Origin: CADEDV01 sp964596345
GTDB lineage: Bacteria > Bacteroidota > Bacteroidia > Chitinophagales > Chitinophagaceae
Reading direction: 5' to 3'
DNA length: 64,000 nt
Assembly: GCA_964596345.1 (NCBI GenBank)
Contig: CAZQSZ010000005.1
Span: 1-64,000, forward strand
The position numbers were made by a program, and so were the translations under genes. The notes beneath the pieces were generated by a model. That model worked only from the letters and a program-made list of their open reading frames with translations, did no database searches and was not told the DNA's origin. The stretch's first letter is position 1; the number at the start of each line of letters is the position of its first letter. This document shows, one piece after another, positions 17,111-25,693 of this stretch.

Positions 17111-17594
17111 TCAACCCGCCCAGCCTTCTCTATCCAAGCTTCTGTATTGAATAGCTTCTGCTAAATGCTCTGGCTTGATATCGGTACTGCCGGCCAGGTC
17201 GGCAATGGTGCGGGATACTTTCAGGATACGGTCATAGGCCCGGGCTGATAAATTGAGTTTCTCCATCGCTGCCTTTAATAAATTCGCTCCCACGGGGCTG
17301 ATCACACAAATTTCTTTGAGCATCTTGCTGCTCATCTGCGCATTGCAATAAATGCCGGGATTATTTTTATATCGTTCTTCCTGTATCTCCCGGGCTTTGA
17401 TCACCCGGTCGCGGATATTCGCCGAGTGTTCCTGGGGCTTCACTCCCGAGAGTTCACTGAAAGCAACCGGTGTTACTTCCACATGCAGGTCAATACGATC
17501 CAGTAAGGGCCCTGATATTTTATTCAAATATTTCTGGACCGTTCCCGGCGGGCAGGTACATTCTCTTTCGGGATGGTTATAAAAACCACAGGGG
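17111..17594 (-). pseudogene. comM: comM, C-terminal fragment (split by element)
   Basis: The last 161 codons of a ComM/YifB family AAA+ protein (Mg-chelatase-like; in studied bacteria a branch-migration helicase acting in natural transformation). It starts at CPCGFYNHPERECTC, the cysteine-rich segment after sensor 1. It continues with SGPLLDRIDLHVEV (arginine finger region) and the C-terminal helical domain ending RSLDREGWAG. The rest of the gene is at 61083-62147. On this strand the frame stays open into the element (a start at 17656 adds about 20 foreign residues), but the fragment lacks Walker A and B and cannot be functional alone. Confidence 0.95.
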
Positions 17595-17624
17595 CATTCC
17601 TGCGTTGCCTTTTTCCAGGATGAC
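17595..17624. other. attL: left attachment end of E1
   Basis: Junction of comM (ending CCACAGGGG on this strand) and element sequence beginning CATTCCTGCGTTGCC. These 30 bp are identical to 21940-21969. The shared CA at 17595-17596 is the predicted 2-bp crossover core. Confidence 0.85.
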
Positions 17625-18030
17625 AAGGGAAGTGCGCCGCCCAAAACCAAAGTCATATCCTAAAGAATTGAAAACCATAGGCGACCATATTAGATCCTGG
17701 AGACTAGATAATAATTTACCACAAGCAGATGTCGCCAGGATTTTAGGAGTTTGTGAGGATACTGTGGTTGGGTGGGAATGCCGGGGAATAACACCAATGA
17801 TCAGAAATATGCCGGATATAATTCGGATGATTGGCTACTTGCCAGTGGAAATAAACAGCAGAACCTTTGGCGGCAAGATTACTTTATATCGGTACATAAA
17901 CGGGCTAACACCGGAAGAGTTTAGCAATCTAATCCCAGCAGATTCTTCAACAGTTCTTGATTGGGAAAAAGGGAAACATGTTCCGTTAAAAAAGAAGTAT
18001 CTAATGATCGAGAAGCTATTAAATCGGTGA
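17620..18030 (+). CDS. XRE-like HTH regulator at element left end (E1)
   Basis: A 136-residue DNA-binding protein starting 25 bp inside the element. Residues about 15-60 form an XRE-type helix-turn-helix (IGDHIRSWRLDNNLPQADVA, then ILGVCEDTVVGWE). A second shorter HTH-like unit follows near residue 100 (LTPEEFSNLIPADSSTVLDW). It is a close paralogue of the regulator at 21965. The frame is open upstream through the attachment site (peptide IPALPFSR before the Met). In an excised circle it would be joined in frame to the recombinase gene. A role in control of excision is inferred, not shown. Confidence 0.8.
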   Translation: MTREVRRPKPKSYPKELKTIGDHIRSWRLDNNLPQADVARILGVCEDTVVGWECRGITPMIRNMPDIIRMIGYLPVEINSRTFGGKITLYRYINGLTPEEFSNLIPADSSTVLDWEKGKHVPLKKKYLMIEKLLNR

Positions 18031-18048
18031 TAGTTCAGATATAAGTTT

Positions 18049-18288
18049 TTAGAAGGGGAGTAACTGATACGATTTCCGAATCACCAACTGCTTTTTTATT
18101 AAACCTTTCTTTAAAGTTCTATAACTTATTCGTTTGCCGGAAATGGGAAGTCTGAAAATAAGACTACCGCGATATATTGTTGCTTTTAGCTTAACAGGCT
18201 GTTGATTCAGTAGCCAGGCATTTTTTACGTTTTCCAGGCCTATATTGTAAACAGGATGAAAATACCTTATGGTTATTTCTTCAAAAAT
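18049..18288 (-). other. Open frame without a normal start, possible gene remnant
   Basis: An 80-codon open frame on the minus strand with a plausible protein-like composition (YFHPVYNIGLENVKNAWLL, then ATIYRGSLIFRLPISGKRI). It begins at ATT after an in-frame stop, with no ATG, GTG or TTG available. It may be the tail of a decayed gene or may use ATT. The rest of the 18031-18419 gap shows nothing clear. Confidence 0.35.
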
Positions 18289-18419
18289 TGATTTTTATAT
18301 AAATTTACAAAAATTGGCTGGCACAGAATTATATTGATAATCAGATCTTTTTGTGCCAGCAATAATGCCAATTTGCGAGTTAGCGGAAATTTTAAACATC
18401 AAAACCATTACCTACAGAT

Positions 18420-19484
18420 ATGAAATATTTAATTTTATTTTTTCTAACAGCTTTGACATTTTCATCGTGTCATAAAAAAATGTTTCCTGGATACACAATG
18501 GTTAAAAACCCCGTAAGGCCTAATGCTGAAGAACAAACTGTTGTTGGAAAATTTTTTGAAAATGGAACTTTTTTAGGACAGCCTAGCGATTACATTGTTT
18601 ATAATAGCTATGATTCAATTAAGCAGCGTAATGGCTTTTCAATTGACACAGTTGGTTTAAAAGCTAAAATTGGAAGTCAAATCGAGGCGGAATTAGGCCT
18701 TACCGCAAAAAGAGTAAGAGTCGCCTCGGTTGATAGCATTATTTATCATGTTGCGAAAGACTATTCAAAATTTTCTTTAAAACAAGGGATTACAATTGTC
18801 GTGTCGGCAGCAATTGTTGTAAAAAAGTTCACATTAGAAGCTTCAGATGCTGGCAGCCTTAACGCAGTTATTCCCACAATTACAAATATTGTTTCAGGTG
18901 CCAAAGTCTCAATCCAAGGAAATCGTGCAGATGTTAGATCTGGTCAAGGCTTAGTAGCAGCGGTTCAAGTGATTAAAGTCATAAGCGAACAAAGAGACGA
19001 GCAAAATATCGGCTGGGTAATGGGTGTTAAGGAAATTCACGACGGACTTTATAAAAACAATAATTACATAAGACTATCTGATATGAATTCTTCTAAATCT
19101 TCTTTAACTGACAGCTCACTTAGGGATTGCTTGAATATTGAATTTACTTCCGGCTCATTTTTAGAAAGCGGAAGCAGAAGAATAGGAAAATTAGTGTATT
19201 GTCCGCCCACGGTAATTACTTACAATTTAGACAAAACAATGGAAACAGGAATGCGAATTGTTTCCAATGAATACAGAATAAATATTCCAACAAGAATTTT
19301 AGGAGTACATACTCCTCCTAAAGAAATTATCATTTATGAGTTACTCTTATCACAATCAGATGTCGCTTTTTATGAATTAAAGAATACTCAAAATGGTTAT
19401 AACAAAATTCTAGGGGACACAAGTAAGGTATCGTTAACTGTAATTGGAACAAAATATACATATGAAGTTGTAAAAGCAAAGTAA
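18420..19484 (+). CDS. Hypothetical lipoprotein
   Basis: A 354-residue lipoprotein (signal MKYLILFFLTALTFSSC with lipobox FSSC). No family recognised. The first half is alpha/beta-like (VGLKAKIGSQIEAELGLTAKRV), the middle has a hydrophobic strand pair (GITIVVSAAIVVKKFTLEA), and the last third is beta-rich. It is followed 13 bp after the stop by an attC-like palindrome, as in a gene cassette. Its AT-rich composition differs from the chromosome to the left. Confidence 0.65.
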   Translation: MKYLILFFLTALTFSSCHKKMFPGYTMVKNPVRPNAEEQTVVGKFFENGTFLGQPSDYIVYNSYDSIKQRNGFSIDTVGLKAKIGSQIEAELGLTAKRVRVASVDSIIYHVAKDYSKFSLKQGITIVVSAAIVVKKFTLEASDAGSLNAVIPTITNIVSGAKVSIQGNRADVRSGQGLVAAVQVIKVISEQRDEQNIGWVMGVKEIHDGLYKNNNYIRLSDMNSSKSSLTDSSLRDCLNIEFTSGSFLESGSRRIGKLVYCPPTVITYNLDKTMETGMRIVSNEYRINIPTRILGVHTPPKEIIIYELLLSQSDVAFYELKNTQNGYNKILGDTSKVSLTVIGTKYTYEVVKAK

Positions 19485-19496
19485 CATCAAACTGCT

Positions 19497-19694
19497 GCTA
19501 ACATTGCATTGGCAATATGGCGGAGCGACGAATATATTCTCAGCTTTTTATTCGCTAATCGGCTTCGGTTCCAGTCGACGAATAAAACCAAGCAGTAGAA
19601 TAAACTATTGGCTTTTGTATCTTTAATCAGCAGCGGCGCCGGGCAGACGGAACACAGAATACCGCCACATCGCCAATGCTTCAACGTTGTGTGC
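19497..19694. repeat. attC-like imperfect palindrome in E1
   Basis: The left arm GCTAACATTGCATTGGCAAT (19497 onward, extending through ATGGCGG) pairs with the right arm at about 19662-19694 (CCGCCACATCGCCAATGC... ending GTTGTGTGC). The interior also contains paired GTCGACGAATAAAA / TTTTTATTCGC-like segments. It has the size and AAC..GTT end logic of long attC sites and lies just behind a gene stop. Confidence 0.6.
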
Positions 19695-19733
19695 AATCTT
19701 TGCAGCTTTTCCTAACTTAAAAACTAAAATAAA

Positions 19734-20570
19734 ATGACCAGATTAACTGCCTTATTTATCCTAGCTTTTTTCATTTATTCTTGCAATAATTCAAAGCAAG
19801 ATAATACGTCAAATAACGGAAAACAGGATTCAACCTTGTCCAGTAACCGATCAAACGACCTACACTTATGTATAGAGAGAGTTCCACTTGAATTTCCATA
19901 TGAAGACAGTTCGAAACAGGCTGGTGGACTAAATAGCAAGGTATGGAAAGACCTTCCAAAGAATTCAACAGGTCAACAAATAATAAATGTTAGGTTTTTA
20001 GGTGGTTCAGAATATGTAAGGAATAAAGTAATTGAGTACGCAAAACAATGGGAACCAATAGCTAACATAGAGTTCAAATTTTTTGACTTATCAAATGACC
20101 CAAATGTAAACCCAGAAATCAAAATTTCATTTATCCAAGGAGATGGGTCGTGGTCATATATGGGAAACGATTCAAAGTATTTCTCCCCTTCGATGAATTA
20201 TGGCTGGTTAGACAACTCGACATCCGATGCTGAATTTAGTCGTGTTGTTCTTCATGAATTTGGTCATGCTTTAAGCCTAATACATGAACACCAAAACCCA
20301 AGAGACAATCCGATTGAGTGGAACAAGGAAGCTGTTTATAAATATTTTTCTGGGTCTCCAAATTATTGGTCAAGAAAGGAAATAGATGAAAATCTACTTG
20401 CAAAATACTCCGTAGATCAAATAAACGGATCATCGTTTGACCCAAATTCTATTATGCTTTATGGCTTCCCTGCATCTTTGACATTAAACGGGAAAGGAAC
20501 AAAGGATAATAATTCTCTCTCTGAAATGGATAAGACGGTAGTTAGAAGTCTATACAAGATAAAACGCTAA
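19734..20570 (+). CDS. Astacin/metzincin-like zinc metalloprotease, lipoprotein
   Basis: A 278-residue lipoprotein (IYSCNNS lipobox). The zinc site is HEFGHALSLIHEH at residues 174-186: H174, catalytic E175, H178 and H184, the metzincin spacing, with E185 as in astacins. The usual glycine before the third histidine is replaced by serine (S181). A Met-turn follows (SIMLYGFP). It should be an extracytoplasmic protease anchored in the membrane. The next gene, 3 bp downstream, is another zinc protease, so the two form an operon. Target unknown. Confidence 0.82.
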   Translation: MTRLTALFILAFFIYSCNNSKQDNTSNNGKQDSTLSSNRSNDLHLCIERVPLEFPYEDSSKQAGGLNSKVWKDLPKNSTGQQIINVRFLGGSEYVRNKVIEYAKQWEPIANIEFKFFDLSNDPNVNPEIKISFIQGDGSWSYMGNDSKYFSPSMNYGWLDNSTSDAEFSRVVLHEFGHALSLIHEHQNPRDNPIEWNKEAVYKYFSGSPNYWSRKEIDENLLAKYSVDQINGSSFDPNSIMLYGFPASLTLNGKGTKDNNSLSEMDKTVVRSLYKIKR

Positions 20571-20573
20571 TGA

Positions 20574-21785
20574 ATGAGGACAATAATCCTAATACTTTTT
20601 ATTGGTTTAATAAGTAATTGTAAGTCGTCAACAAAATCCAACGAGGCGAGTGAAACTATTTCAATAATTGGACAATATTGCTCTGCATTCGACACAGTTA
20701 ATCGCAAAGGTCTAAAAATTCAGGTAAGTTCGCCTTCCAAACGGCAATTAGATCAAATCAACAAAATACTTAACAGAATAAGTTTGCCACAAAATTTTAT
20801 CGTCTATCAAGGCAAAGTAAACAATGCTATTGCTCTTTTTCAAAATAATCAGAATTATATAATATTAAATAGAGATTTTCTAAACGAAGTAGATAGAAAG
20901 AAATCCAGCTATTGGTTATCTATGTATTTAATAAGCCATGAAATCGGACACTTGCTTTCTTCTCATTTATTATATCAGAATGCGAATGACTCTATTTCAA
21001 AAGAGCAAGAACTCCAAGCTGATTATTTTGCTGGTGCAACTCTTTCCAGGCTTGGATGCCCTCTTGATAAGGCGAAACTAATTTTTAACGGGACACACCT
21101 TCAGCAAGTACAGGGATCAAAAACTCATCCTCCTTCAGCTTTAAGAATGAAATTCATCGAAGATGGTTGGGAAAATAATTTAAAAAGTATCTACACTGAA
21201 TCCAATCCACCGGTGCCTGATAATATAGATGAGGTAGATATGAACAATCCAAACTACACACTAACGGTCAAAGATTTAAACCCGCCAAGTGTTGACAAGT
21301 ATTGGTACGGTTATTTACCAAACAGTCGTCATAATGAAAGCATAGGTGAAGGAATTATTCTTAGTTTAGAACTTTTAGAGCAGGATGACACTCCCAATTC
21401 AGAGTATGATGATTATAAACATACTGATGCTCAAGCGGACACAATCCAACGTATGATGGATGTATATTCAGTCCTTCATTATTCTGCAACAATTAAAGTA
21501 AGAAAATGGATTAAGATATATAATGACATTAGTGAAAACATTTCATTTTTAAAAATACATTTTAGGGGGTATGCTATTAAAGAGGGAGACCATCCTCTTG
21601 ACAAATATTTAGATCTTTTTCGATTTGCGTACAATGACAAAAAGTTGGAAGTTTATGAGAATCATTTTATTGAAGGACAACCTATAAGATTTACTATAGA
21701 GGAGGAAGCTGATTTCTATATTACTATTGACAATCAAAAACAAAAGACCTTTTTTTTCAAAGAAATACGATTCTTATCACAGTAG
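20574..21785 (+). CDS. M48-like zinc metalloprotease, lipoprotein
   Basis: A 403-residue lipoprotein (signal ending in GLISNCKSS). The gluzincin zinc site is YLISHEIGHLLSSH followed by KEQELQADYFAGATLSRLGC, giving HExxH plus the downstream E-x-x-x-D helix as in M48 peptidases. The C-terminal 180 residues form a separate beta-rich domain I do not recognise (HYSATIKVRKWIKIYNDI). It is co-transcribed with the metzincin-like gene 3 bp upstream and is followed at once by half of an attC-like repeat. Confidence 0.75.
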   Translation: MRTIILILFIGLISNCKSSTKSNEASETISIIGQYCSAFDTVNRKGLKIQVSSPSKRQLDQINKILNRISLPQNFIVYQGKVNNAIALFQNNQNYIILNRDFLNEVDRKKSSYWLSMYLISHEIGHLLSSHLLYQNANDSISKEQELQADYFAGATLSRLGCPLDKAKLIFNGTHLQQVQGSKTHPPSALRMKFIEDGWENNLKSIYTESNPPVPDNIDEVDMNNPNYTLTVKDLNPPSVDKYWYGYLPNSRHNESIGEGIILSLELLEQDDTPNSEYDDYKHTDAQADTIQRMMDVYSVLHYSATIKVRKWIKIYNDISENISFLKIHFRGYAIKEGDHPLDKYLDLFRFAYNDKKLEVYENHFIEGQPIRFTIEEEADFYITIDNQKQKTFFFKEIRFLSQ

Positions 21786-21787
21786 AC

Positions 21788-21840
21788 TGCACACAACAGG
21801 CGGTTTGGCAATATGGCGGGGCGACGAATATATACTCAAC
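21788..21840. repeat. Half of an attC-like repeat, truncated near the E1 right end
   Basis: GCACACAAC followed by GGCAATATGGCGGGGCGACG and AATATATACTCAACTTTTT. It matches the left arm of the repeat at 19497 almost base for base, but no right arm follows before the E1/E2 junction at 21940. It begins 3 bp after a gene stop. Confidence 0.6.
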
Positions 21841-21939
21841 TTTTTGTTTGTCTCGTCCGCAAATAGGTTGACTAAAAATCAATCATTTTATGGACTTAAA
21901 AGAAGAGATTATTCAGGATAAATATAGTACCCACCTGGC

Positions 21940-21969
21940 CATTCCTGCGTTGCCTTTTTCCAGGATGAC
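21940..21969. other. Internal attachment site: E1 right end / E2 left end
   Basis: 30 bp identical to 17595-17624, beginning with the CA core, preceded by non-comM sequence. It marks the join of two elements inserted in tandem at one attachment site. Identity drops immediately beyond the 30 bp, although the encoded regulators remain similar. Confidence 0.8.
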
Positions 21970-22351
21970 TAGGAATGTATCCCGCCCAAAGCCAAAGTCA
22001 TACCCTAAAGAACTGAAAACCATTGGAGACCATATTCGGGCTTGGAGGACAGATAATTTCTTAAGCCAAGCTGAGGTGGCGAAAATATTGGGAATTTGTG
22101 AGGATAGTGTAGTGGGGTGGGAAATGAGGGGAACTATACCTGCGATAAAGCAAATGCCAGGGATAATTAGAATGATAGGGTATTTGCCGGTTGAGATTGA
22201 TACTTCAACTTTTGGAGGCAGGATTATCAACTATCGTCATATAAAGGGCTTAACCCCAAGGGAATTTGGTGACTTGATTTCGGCTGATCCTTCGACAGTT
22301 AGGAATTGGGAAAATGGTAAGCGTAGCCCTTCTAAAAAGAAAAAACAATAA
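21965..22351 (+). CDS. XRE-like HTH regulator at element left end (E2)
   Basis: A 128-residue paralogue of the protein at 17620, same layout: MTRNVSRPKPKSYPKELKTI, an XRE helix-turn-helix (IRAWRTDNFLSQAEVAKILG, then ICEDSVVGWE), the conserved IIRMIGYLPVEI, then a second HTH-like unit (LTPREFGDLISADPSTVRNW). A longer reading from 21890 would add 25 residues across the junction. In the circular form of E2 this gene is fused in frame to the serine recombinase. Candidate excision or copy-control factor. Confidence 0.8.
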   Translation: MTRNVSRPKPKSYPKELKTIGDHIRAWRTDNFLSQAEVAKILGICEDSVVGWEMRGTIPAIKQMPGIIRMIGYLPVEIDTSTFGGRIINYRHIKGLTPREFGDLISADPSTVRNWENGKRSPSKKKKQ

Positions 22352-22484
22352 ATCGAGGTAATGCTAAATAATGAAGTGGTTCAATAGATCTGAATTCGGA
22401 TTTCAATTAGCTATGAATAATGATGAATTGTTATTGTAGATGGAATTTAGAAATGGAGTAATTTATTATAACAAGAAGTTGTCT

Positions 22485-22868
22485 TTATTTTCGATCGAAA
22501 TAATCTTCAGAGTGTTGCTGAAGTGATTTGATTTCAGGGTAGAAATCTATTCCTATAGAAGCATTGAGCATCTGAATAACGTACTTTGCAATTGTTATAT
22601 ATATCAAGTCATGAATTGTACTGTCTTTATTCCTATTATCACTCTTGATAATCTTTTGAACAGAGCCAGTTTTACCTAAGATTTCATTAATTTCAAGTAG
22701 GGCTAAAATTTCTTTTCCTTCTAGGAAAACAGCAGTATTGCCATGCATTTCATATTTGCCTTTGATAAATCTAAATACCACATCTTGGTGTTCAATATCT
22801 ATCTCGATGTGAATTTCAGTACCAATTTTTTTGCAATATTTTTCTAATTCCGATGGTACTATATACAT
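22485..22868 (-). CDS. Hypothetical protein
   Basis: A 127-residue protein with no family recognised. It has an acidic N-terminal beta pattern (GTEIHIEIDIEHQDVVFRFI) and a C-terminal helical half (STIHDLIYITIAKYVIQMLN). It lies 9 bp behind the 330-residue gene on the same strand, so the two are probably one operon, divergent from the CBASS-like operon. Role unknown. Confidence 0.6.
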   Translation of the reverse strand: MYIVPSELEKYCKKIGTEIHIEIDIEHQDVVFRFIKGKYEMHGNTAVFLEGKEILALLEINEILGKTGSVQKIIKSDNRNKDSTIHDLIYITIAKYVIQMLNASIGIDFYPEIKSLQQHSEDYFDRK

Positions 22869-22877
22869 ATAATTTTT

Positions 22878-23870
22878 TTAAATTGAATCATGGGAGTAAA
22901 TAATTGGCTGACCTGCATATTTTTTTGACTTTAGAGGATCCCAAGCAAAGAGCCGCCAAAGCAATGTCTCATTTTCGGGGAATTTAAATAAAGTCATTTT
23001 TTCATTATCAAGTATCGAATAGATTTTATTATTTTTAGTATCACTTGGATCCAAGGCAATAGTCGGTAAGCCATAAATAGGGGCTGTAGTTGTAAATACT
23101 AAAAGGTATCTTTCACTATTAAGCCTTAATAAAATTTCATCAACAATCATTTCGATTTGCTCATCAGTTAATGATTCTTGATACTTTAATACTGATTCCA
23201 TATTTGTTTCAAGTTTAAACTTTGAATGCAGAGATTCAAATAATTCAGGGCTTGAAACAGTCTTTATTTGGCGGATTAAAATTCTCTTTAAGCCTCTCCA
23301 GAACAAATAACAAAATGATTCGTTTGGAAAATTAAAGCGGTAAGATTTTAATTTTTTTTCCTTGTCATATATCCGGGCTATAAGATCAGAGAATAATAGA
23401 TGCCTCAATGTGGGTAACCCTTCTTTATCTGGTGCTTCAATCTCTAAAGGCCTTGATGTAATTACTACTATATAATTCGCATTCTGTAAGTCATAAACAA
23501 ACTGTCCTATTAGTGATGATTTTAATTCGGATTTTCCTATAGCTAGATTTTTTTCTTTGATAGATTCAAGAATTTCATCCACTAGTTTGGTTACGTCGAC
23601 ATAAGTTCCCTTTAAACGACTTGTAATAACAATTGGTAGGCTATCCCTGAAATCTTCACTAATTGATCTTGAAACAGAAACTGAAAGAAGTTGCGAGATA
23701 TATGATTTTAACCTGTTTAGCGTTTTTGTATATAATTCTAGCTCAGAGTCGGGAACATGATATTTAGAATTTGGGTCAGTAAGAAGTGAATGTGCTAGGT
23801 CAAGCTGGCTTGAAAATAGGGGTTTGCCATTAAAAATAGTTTCAAAAAGGATCTTAATTGCGGATTGCAT
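22878..23870 (-). CDS. Hypothetical protein near the defence operon
   Basis: A 330-residue soluble protein I do not recognise. Hydrophobic strands such as ANYIVVITSRPLEI and ERYLLVFTTTAPIYGLPTIA alternate with helices, suggesting an alpha/beta fold. A tryptophan-rich C-terminus (LLWRLFAWDPLKSKKYAG) stands out. It is the first gene of a two-gene unit facing away from the CBASS-like genes across a 590-bp gap. It may be part of the defence island or an independent cargo gene. Confidence 0.6.
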   Translation of the reverse strand: MQSAIKILFETIFNGKPLFSSQLDLAHSLLTDPNSKYHVPDSELELYTKTLNRLKSYISQLLSVSVSRSISEDFRDSLPIVITSRLKGTYVDVTKLVDEILESIKEKNLAIGKSELKSSLIGQFVYDLQNANYIVVITSRPLEIEAPDKEGLPTLRHLLFSDLIARIYDKEKKLKSYRFNFPNESFCYLFWRGLKRILIRQIKTVSSPELFESLHSKFKLETNMESVLKYQESLTDEQIEMIVDEILLRLNSERYLLVFTTTAPIYGLPTIALDPSDTKNNKIYSILDNEKMTLFKFPENETLLWRLFAWDPLKSKKYAGQPIIYSHDSI

Positions 23871-23974
23871 AGTGCAATAATATGGTTTTTTTGATAATTA
23901 TGTGTAATTACAATAAATTTTGCAGTAATTACGGAAAGTTGTAAATTGCACTGTTTTCCGTGCGAGTTGAGCCT

Positions 23975-24075
23975 AGGGGTAAAAAAAATCCCCAAAGCTA
24001 AGCTGAGGGGACTGAGTTCTTGGGAAAGTTAGGTCGGGGGACCCGGTGTCAGATGACACCGTTAGCTTTTCCAAT
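23975..24075 (+). ncRNA. Candidate structured RNA in the gap before the defence operon
   Basis: The 23871-24463 gap has no clear gene. Within it a hairpin GGGG..CCCC (about 23976-23993), an AAAGCTAA/TTAGCTTT pair (about 23995 and 24062) and an inner perfect stem CGGTGTCA-GA-TGACACCG (24044-24061) can form a nested structure. Transcription is unknown and no named RNA family was recognised. Confidence 0.35.
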
Positions 24076-24463
24076 AAATCGATTTCTGAATTGCAAAATA
24101 CGGGCTAGAAACTATAAATCAACCTTTCAGGTAATTTTTTTTTCAGGCGGCATTTTCAGGTTTCGCTCAACTCTATCTCCACTTGATAGTTGGTAACTAT
24201 TCCAACTACACTTTTCAGCAAACTTTCCGGTCAAGCACAAACAGCATTGTAAACCTAAATTAACGTGAACCTAGCGAATCTTAGAAGAGTATAGCTTATG
24301 AGAAAAGCTACTTCGGAGGCTGTTCCCCTCTAATCATTGAGTTTTTGCGAATGCCAAATTCGCCGATGCCGTGTAATAATGTGCATTAAAATATCGATGT
24401 CTCCGGATAGTTATGCTCTGATACGAAAGGAAGTTTCCAGTGAGCGATCTAACTCGTTTAACA

Positions 24464-24748
24464 ATGACTATTATAGTTACCTATGACGTACCGTCACAGC
24501 ACGTTTCATTGAAAAAGGCATTATTTGCCATTGGCTACCAGGATTATTTTCTATTTCCATTCAACGGAATAAATAGAAAAGTCTTCCTGCCCAACACAAC
24601 TGTTTACCATCCATCAAAAAGTGCGACCCAAGGGCGTGCAGATGTGTTGAATGCCTGTAAGATTTTGAATATTGAACTGGAGCGTTGTATCGCAACACAA
24701 CTAGGTCCGGAATGGTCTGCTGAGTGGGGAAAACCATTTGGGAGTTAG
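24464..24748 (+). CDS. Small Cas2-fold-like protein in the CBASS-like operon
   Basis: A 94-residue protein from the ATG at 24464; a GTG at 24440 would add eight residues. It opens with TIIVTYDVPSQHVSLKKALF, like the first strand, conserved aspartate and first helix of Cas2/VapD ferredoxin-fold proteins. It continues with LPNTTVYHPSKSATQGRADV and a second helix. The Cas2-like assignment is fold-pattern inference only. It is the first gene of a run of five on the same strand with the nucleotidyltransferases and effectors, so it may regulate or add nuclease activity to the defence system. Confidence 0.55.
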   Translation: MTIIVTYDVPSQHVSLKKALFAIGYQDYFLFPFNGINRKVFLPNTTVYHPSKSATQGRADVLNACKILNIELERCIATQLGPEWSAEWGKPFGS

Positions 24749-24811
24749 TTTTTTGGCGTGGAGACTAATTTTGTCCCCACGCCATTTTTTTTATTAATAA
24801 ACTTAAAAATT

Positions 24812-25693
24812 ATGGCAAAGTCAATAAGCCAGGGATTTGAAACTCTAATAAGTAGGTTAGCTCCACTCGATTCGGAGCATGAAAGTGCAGCATCGCATAA
24901 AGGGTCCGTGAAAAGTAGCTTTGAGAGAAAATTTAAATGCTACGAATTTTTTGAAACTGGCTCTTTTGGAAATGGAACCGGGGTTAAACATTATAGTGAT
25001 ACAGATTATTTTGCTGTTTGCCCAAAAGATAACTTGTCATCCAATTCCTCGACAACTCTTAGAGAGGCAAAAGAAGCACTACAAGAAACATTCTGGAATA
25101 CTGACGGAATTGAAGTTAAAACTCCAGCAGTTAGGATACCATTTGGTAGTCGTGCCTCGGAAACACTTGAAGTTACTCCTTGTAGATTTAATGGAATGAT
25201 TGATTCACCTGTCGGGAGCAAGCCTTATTATGACATACCTGATTTGGGAGGAGGTTGGATGCAATCTAGTCCTAAAGCTCATAATGCTTATGTAAAAAGG
25301 GAGAATGATAGGTTGGCAGGTAAAGTTAAACCCCTAATTCAATTAGTTAAGGCTTGGAAATTCTATAACAACGTTCCAGTGAGCTCGTTCTATTTAGAAT
25401 TACGAGTAACTAAGTATGCCGAAAGTGAAAGTACTATAATCTATGATGTAGACTTGAGACATATCATGAAAAAACTGTATGATAATAATTTAGCCGACAT
25501 ACAAGATCCAATGGGAATTTCAGGATATGTAAAGGCTTGTAGCAGTGATGCAAAACTGGACGTTGCTCTATCTAAACTAAGTACTGGCTATTCCAGAGCT
25601 GATAAAGCTTACGACCAAAGAAATGGGGATATTGATAAGGCTTTTGAATGGTGGGATAAATTCTTTAGCGATAAATTTCCTTCCCGATATTAA
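24812..25693 (+). CDS. CD-NTase-type nucleotidyltransferase 1
   Basis: A 293-residue enzyme of the DNA polymerase beta/CD-NTase fold. The start is the ATG at 24812 (MAKSISQGFETL). The catalytic pattern is complete: G50-S51 (ETGSFGNGTG), D63 and D65 (YSDTDYF), and the third acidic E120 (ETLEVTPCRF). The helical C-terminal domain includes KPLIQLVKAWKFYNN. Proteins of this type make cyclic oligonucleotide signals on phage infection in CBASS. It is followed 22 bp later by a second NTase. The product cannot be read from sequence. Confidence 0.85.
   Translation: MAKSISQGFETLISRLAPLDSEHESAASHKGSVKSSFERKFKCYEFFETGSFGNGTGVKHYSDTDYFAVCPKDNLSSNSSTTLREAKEALQETFWNTDGIEVKTPAVRIPFGSRASETLEVTPCRFNGMIDSPVGSKPYYDIPDLGGGWMQSSPKAHNAYVKRENDRLAGKVKPLIQLVKAWKFYNNVPVSSFYLELRVTKYAESESTIIYDVDLRHIMKKLYDNNLADIQDPMGISGYVKACSSDAKLDVALSKLSTGYSRADKAYDQRNGDIDKAFEWWDKFFSDKFPSRY

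Larger units (their letters stand above)
17595..21941. mobile_element. E1: small tandem element remnant
   Basis: Bounded by two copies of the left-end sequence (17595 and 21940). It carries an XRE-like regulator at its left end, three lipoprotein genes and two attC-like repeats, but no recombinase. It appears to be the remnant or passenger of an earlier insertion at the same comM site, with the full element E2 (21941-61082) behind it. It could be mobilised in trans by E2's recombinase; this is inferred. Confidence 0.7.

Noticed and set aside
17470..17619. N-terminal extension of the left-end regulator into comM.
   Set aside because: The upstream frame is open only because it runs antisense through comM and the attachment site; the Met at 17620 is shared by both paralogues.
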